Source of the DNA: Morinoia aosen
Taxonomy: Eukaryota; Arthropoda; Malacostraca; Amphipoda; Talitridae
DNA length: 64,000 bases
NCBI GenBank assembly: GCA_030386875.1
Contig: CM059566.1
Span: forward strand, 36,616,068 to 36,680,067
Direction: 5' to 3'
Part shown: positions 58,869 to 64,000 of the stretch, in pieces
Numbering within the stretch: the first letter of the stretch is position 1
How the letters are laid out: every line of letters starts with the position of its first letter
The notes under the pieces: model-generated
What the model saw: the letters and a program-made list of their open reading frames with translations, nothing else
Databases searched by the model: none
What the model was told of the DNA's origin: nothing
Position numbers and translations under genes: made by a program

Positions 58869-59093
58869 CTACAGTTCAATAGCTGCACCAACAATGCGAG
58901 GCAGATAAACATCAGTCTTGAGGAGAACGGTAGCACTAAATCTGCAATGACATTTTTTTGAACACAGTGAACAAGTTTTCAACCCTTGAAGCCTCAACGA
59001 ACATGGGCAGGAAATTAGAAAAATCACTATGGAAGTAATAAAACAGATTACCAAAGCATAGATCGCTGTTATTGCCGTGGTACAGATCTTCAT
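58869..59093 (-). CDS. Possible small secreted or membrane Cys-rich peptide
   Basis: Minus strand, true ATG (59093) to TAG, 74 codons. MKICTTAITAIYALVICFIT then SIVIFLISC is a hydrophobic start like a signal peptide or anchor. CPCSLRLQGLKTCSLCSKKC and HC follow, giving seven closely spaced Cys. An internal cattgcag could be a splice acceptor, so the frame may not be whole. No homology or promoter evidence; AT-rich DNA can give hydrophobic ORFs by chance. Confidence 0.22.
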   Translation of the reverse strand: MKICTTAITAIYALVICFITSIVIFLISCPCSLRLQGLKTCSLCSKKCHCRFSATVLLKTDVYLPRIVGAAIEL

Positions 59094-59169
59094 CAGGACT
59101 ACCGTCTTTCTAAAAGGACATTTTGGAATGATTTAAGAGTTTTTATACAATAGCCCCTAGGATGATTTT

Positions 59170-59430
59170 CATTTTAGTTAGCTCTAATTTTTAGCCACAA
59201 CAAAGGTCATCTCAAGAAAGCGAAGACGATAGAGCATTTAATATTGACTGGGAAAAAACGAGGAATCTGTGCAGATAGTTTGTTCTCACACAAGGTACCC
59301 TGTGTATTGAAACATCAAATTAGGACGGAAAAGGAAAAAGAGACAACAAGGAGATAATGAAAAAAGCATGAAAAGTGAGAGAAGCTAAGTGGGTACGAAA
59401 GATACAAGTTTCAAAAGCCCATCTATATCT
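59170..59430 (-). mobile_element. SINE-A fragment 23 (variant subfamily)
   Basis: agccacaacaaaggtcatct, acgaggaatctgtgcagata and tgttctcacacaaggtaccc match the tail half. It shares the 'tcatctcaag' variant with 8810-8950. Confidence 0.6.
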
Positions 59431-59439
59431 GAGGCAATT

Positions 59440-59765
59440 AGATTAGCTTAGGTTAAATTTTAAGTTAATCAAAGCCTCCCTAACCGCAATAAAGGCATCC
59501 CAAAGAGAGAGGAATGAGGAATGCACCATTTACTATGGAGTTAAGGGAACGCGGCATCTGTGCACAAAATTCATAGAAGCAGTAAGTTAAGAAAGACGTT
59601 CATGAAATAAGACAAAAGTTGAAGAAGAAAGTAGTAGGTGCTGAAAAACAGGACAGCAGTAACCCGAAAAAAGATGGTTCGTAAAAAAAAACTATTCTAC
59701 TGTAAGAAAAGGAAGGTCTACCTAACCTTAAGCTCGGGACTTCACATATTCCTCCAGGTAGCGCT
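59440..59765 (-). mobile_element. SINE-A copy 24, head-truncated
   Basis: Tail attagattagcttaggttaa; gagttaagggaacgcggcat; ends ttcctccaggtagcgctg, before the terminal hairpins. Confidence 0.8.
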
Positions 59766-61714
59766 GAGGTAATCAACCTTACGGCATCTTCGCTTGGAGT
59801 GCTTGTCTCCTTTTATTAGTGAAAGTTCCAGATCTAAAGATGAACAGTAATGCATATAATAACGGAAAATATTACTTTCAGTACGTTAGAAATAAATTTT
59901 CGGCCCAATGCCTGAGAGAAAACATCGTATTTCGAGCAGTGGTATAGGTCGGGGCTATCAAGTGCCAGTGCACTTTTCCCACCAAACAAAAAATTGCAGA
60001 GCAGCAGAAAACATCCACACGGAGCAGTCATGCTACATTTATGGGTCGTCAGCAATACTTTACTGATCTCGAGGAGCTCTGCAGTTACGGGAAAGCACGT
60101 GGTTGGTTAATGGTCTCGATTGCGCGACAAATTCCCTCTTCCCGACACGAGAAGATGGGTAACGCCAGCGTATCAGATGAGATACTCAGGCTCCTTCCGC
60201 CATGGCGAAGATGTTGCCACTCGCACAGCGTTATATACGAGTAGGTGACGGCGGGCTGTTAGAGCTAGAAGAGCAGTACTGATATTTTAAAAGTTATAAT
60301 TCTCAGCCTAGAAGTAGCATTAGCAGCAAAGAACAACGTGATTCTTATACCCTGTGGTTATAAAAACAGCTGTGGCATAATTTCACTCATACAGTTTCTC
60401 CTAACATACAGTAATTGATAACACTGACGCCGCGCGTCTCTCAACAACGAACGCTGGTTGTTGAAAACTTGGCGACTATAAGATTGATGTCCTTCAATAA
60501 CCGAAGCACAAAACTACGCACAAAATTAGGACGAAATATCAAATTAATACATGCAAATTACCTCGTTACTTCTGCAAGGACATTATTTCGCCATCCATGA
60601 GTTAATTCAATCAATAAACAAGTTCACTTTTCCAGAACTCTCACAACAAACAAGTATTTGTTGGTTCAATTCAAGCATCATTGATTGTAAGACTTTACGT
60701 CAGCAAGGTCAGAACAGCGTGATTCACCAGCACCATGCTATGGGTCGATCGCTACGACGAGCGTCTAAAGCTAAAAATACAAATGACTAACCCCATGTTG
60801 TAACTGTACAAGTACAAAACATAACAAAACCAGAGCGAATATAACTATCGACAAGGTTACTTATAGGGCAGAAACAGATAAATATAAACAAGAGTAAACG
60901 CAAGTAAGAGATTTCCAACTAAGAGCTGCATTGAAATTAACGTCACGAAAGTATAAATATGAAGACACAGGAACAATTTAGGTACCTACGTAATAACATG
61001 CTCGAGTTCTACCCAGTTACTGATATTAAAAACTTATCGAAATAACGATGTTATAAAAATTATATTCAGGAATTAGGTGAGATGAATAAAAATCAAAGAG
61101 GTTATAGTGAAACAATTTTTATTAACTAGACCAAATGAATTATTACTCGGGAAACTCACTGATTTGCCAGCAGAAAGCCAGGGCAGTCTGAGCAAGAGCC
61201 ATGCTAAAACCAAGAAAGCAGGTCGAGTTAGCCTTCACTCCTCCGCATACTGTTGGTATTATATCGTAACAGCAGTAAGCAACTCTGGCATTAGTTCTCA
61301 CTTGTTACAAAAAAATTCTATTCGGCCACCTATGGAGTTTGAATAATTCGAAATTGACAATACAAATAGTTGACAAGTGCAGACTAGACATGGTCCAGCC
61401 TCGGCCAAAATCGTTCCGTCCATCAAACGGAAGGTCACACTGAGTGAGTCATAGCGAACACTTCTGTACGAGTACAAGGCCGTTTGTGCTTCACCTGACA
61501 AAAAATAAGGATGAGTCACAGGCAACGAAAGAATATTTAAGTGGGCATTTCAGCAAGAAGGCAGCGGTGATTCACTCACGCAATCGAATGTTGCTCGGCA
61601 AACAAAACTGCAGCTGCATTGACTACGTCACAATGTAAAACATAAAATTCAACAATTGTGAGAAAAGAGCTGCTCTATGTAAACCATGTTATGTTGGGAT
61701 ATATGAACAATGAC
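59766..61714. other. Intron or upstream sequence
   Basis: A GC-richer part at 60010-60260 contains a + strand ATG frame of 67 codons (from MGRQQYFTDLEELCSYGKAR) without recognised homology, and a minus-strand TATATAAC. Nothing firmly supported. Confidence 0.3.
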
Positions 61715-62085
61715 CAATTGATTAAAGTTAGTTTTAGTCTCCCTAACCACAAAAAAAAGATGTTCAAGGAGAGAAGGATTCAGGCACCATTTAGTGTAGA
61801 GTTAGGAGTTAAGGAGACCCGGAATCTAGGCACAATGTGTGTTCCCGCACAGGATCCCGTGCGCGTAGTTAGAAAGAAACGTTATGAAGCAAGATAAAAT
61901 TTGAAGAAGAAAGTCAGAAGCGATGAAAAACAGGACAGTAGTGAAATGAAAAAAAAAAAATGTTCCTCGATAAAACATTTATTTCAACGATAAAAAAGAC
62001 TATCTTTCAGCTCGGGAGCTCACATTTCCTCTAGGGAGTACTATTTCCCATAGAACCTACGGTTTTATCTTCCAGAGAGGTGTTG
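61715..62085 (-). mobile_element. SINE-A copy 25
   Basis: gattaaagttagttttagtc; carries the gttcccgcacaggatcccgt insert; head degraded (catagaacctacggttttat). Confidence 0.78.
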
Positions 62086-64000
62086 GAGTCGCTAGTATCG
62101 CAAAAATTTTGCCAAAAACACCAGGAGTTTCAGCAGAATGCCAGTTTGTAAAACTTATTGGGAGCATTTAACAATGAATTTGAGGCACAAAATTTGAGGG
62201 TATATGAGTAAAATTGAAAAAATTACTTTCGTCTCATAACATGGGTGGCGAAGAACCTCACAATTTACGATTAAGAAAATTTAAGAAGTTTAGCATCAAG
62301 AACATGAACTACTTAGGCTACACAGGTTTGATGATACCCACCTGTAACAAGAAACGCGCTAATACATTATATTTAAAATTAAAATAAATCTAAGTAAATT
62401 TTCTTTTGTGAAAAGAATGCCGTTCTTACATTAGAATACACCTTTTCCCACTGTAAAACTATGTAATAATTACATTTAAACTCAATAAAGATTGAAATTG
62501 AAAAGATACAGGGCATAACTGCAGGGTACCAGCTGGCATGGTGTGTAAACGGAAATAACGTACGCACATGTCCTTCACGTTGAAGGAGAAATGTTGAAGG
62601 CATTCGGAAGAAAAAAGCATACGAGATATGCAGCCCCAATTACGAGGCACACGGAACAGAGATGAAACAACAAAAAATGGAACAGCTACTCTCGCGACAG
62701 ATTCCTGCAATTCAACACTACCGATTGCTCTCGAATACCCGTAAATACTACTGATGATCGCATTTTACGAGGAATATTATCGGTTTAAGCCCTGGAGTGA
62801 GCTCAAATATTACGCACATCTTCAGTGGAGCAACAAATCTTCGCATATAAGCTGCTGAAGAATAATCCTCCTCAGCTCACCCTCCAGAAGGGGACAATGT
62901 CAAAATTCCTCAGGATTGAGAGCAGGAATTTATTTTCAAGGAAGAGAATCACGGCAAGTGCTTTGGAACCTTCAAAGATTAATTTCACGGGCAAAATTTA
63001 TGAGCTTTTCCAAGAAAGACTCGGTCTTTTATCCCCTATATGGCGTAGGCCGAGCCGATGACGCTAATGGACGAAGGCATCAGCAGATACTGAAACACGG
63101 AGACTCCATCCCGTAGATTGCGGCAGTCTTCAACGTCAAAAAGATGACAGGTAAGTGAGAGTAATAACGAAATTCTTTAGAATTATTCAGGCCTACACGA
63201 TCTCGTGGATTTGGGGGATCAAAAGCTCAGTCGAAACGAGACCTAAGCCGAGAAAATGAATTGATATTACACAAGATTGAGCAGCCGAGTAGCATTGAAT
63301 GACTTCACGGTCGAGACGCGGAGACTTCACACTCCGGATTAATCCCATGTCTTGCAATACGAAAAATCAGTTACAATATTCGATGCAATTCAATAATTAC
63401 TACTATACCCATCATAGTCACTCAGCTGACTTAACCAAAAAAATGAACTTTTACGCTTCACCAACACTGAATAAAAATTTGAAAGAAAATTCATGTTCAC
63501 CGCTTTCCGATTCTCACATGTTATGTAATTGAACGGCGGTAGAAGTTCTTCAAGTTCAAATAAAGTATACTTTTTCCATGCAAAATAGCATCAAAAAAGT
63601 AGGAAACTTGACAAAATCTGAGCAGAGGTCTTCCTGTTTGAAGTTTAAAATCCATTTATGGTCTAACGGCTTCTGTGCGTTGAATGTCGATAAAATCTCA
63701 ACGTTCAGACACACACGGTCGTGAGACAGACGTACTTGTCTGCACTGCGAGCATAGTTCGTTGCGTACTCTAGGTACCTGCATTTCCGGGTAAAAAACAC
63801 CTCGATTAAGAAATTTCCGGGCACTGCCGAGAAGAAACTAACTCTCAGATGACAAAAACAATTCCATAACAAATGTAACATTATAACTTCACCGCTACGA
63901 AATCGTTGGCACCCAAAATATTCGAAGAACTAAGTCCCCGTATTAAATATAAGCATAAAGGCAAAGACTAAACCAAGCCCAAATATAGGACGACTACATA
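62086..64000. other. Intron or intergenic sequence
   Basis: No repeat copy. A plus-strand donor-like site (agatgacag|GTAAGTGAG at 63151) follows a moderately open stretch (62825-63061), but no exon can be fixed. Confidence 0.3.

Noticed and set aside
1..64000. CRISPR arrays, bacterial operons, rRNA
   Set aside because: No regularly spaced identical repeats, no ribosome-binding-site-led gene rows and no rRNA-like conserved stretches; the window is eukaryotic.

Overview
This window looks like AT-rich nuclear DNA from an arthropod. Coding sequence comes as short pieces bounded by GT-AG splice sites, SINE-like retroposons are dense, and there is one complete non-LTR retrotransposon with the ORF1/ORF2 layout common in arthropods. 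There is no operon structure, no CRISPR array and no rRNA. The species cannot be named from the sequence.

Host gene. Seven well-supported or fairly supported exons lie on the minus strand at 52086-51852, 49707-49654, 43140-42007, 39062-38978, 37799-37738, 8024-7623 and 328-205. Two weaker ones (37377-37211 and 14300-14201) fit between them. Every junction keeps reading frame when joined in that order. They appear to be the middle of one large gene running right to left, with its first and last exons outside the window. The product is Ser/Pro-rich and largely disordered, with repeated basic 'RKSL(D/S)' and 'RHSDP'-like sites, PxxP stretches, and in one exon a duplicated LSYAE(I/M)VY motif. It reads like a cytoplasmic scaffold or signalling tail. 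I do not recognise the gene. Joining the first five exons is the strongest inference; joining the two left-hand exons to the same gene is weaker.

Retroposons in the introns. (1) A 6.5 kb I-like LINE (19015-25524, minus) is full length, has two open ORFs, a 12-bp target-site duplication and a (TAC)n tail, so it is young and possibly still mobile. (2) A family called here SINE-A, about 360 bp, has about 28 copies or fragments. All that I found lie in the same orientation. Copy 1 has a 16-bp target-site duplication that fixes its ends. Read on the minus strand, it starts with consecutive small hairpins and ends in an (ATTAG/CTAAT)n tail. Long forms carry an extra module of about 200 bp. (3) DNA transposon remnants are a 1.5 kb TTAA-flanked element (39566-41049) and a 480-bp TA-flanked pogo/Tigger-like MITE (27139-27618). 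(4) A few tRNA-like heads of possible SINEs are present.

Layout. 0.2-8 kb: left-hand exons, SINE-A copies 1-3, a GC-rich possible first exon (5.6-6.06 kb). 8-19 kb: intron with GC-rich islands, one weak exon, SINE-A copies. 19-25.5 kb: the LINE. 26-37 kb: MITE and a dense SINE-A cluster. 37-43 kb: exons with the TTAA element between them. 43-52 kb: SINE-A cluster and two more exons. 52-64 kb: probably intron or upstream sequence with SINE-A copies, a 34-bp perfect palindrome and a few small unproven ORFs.
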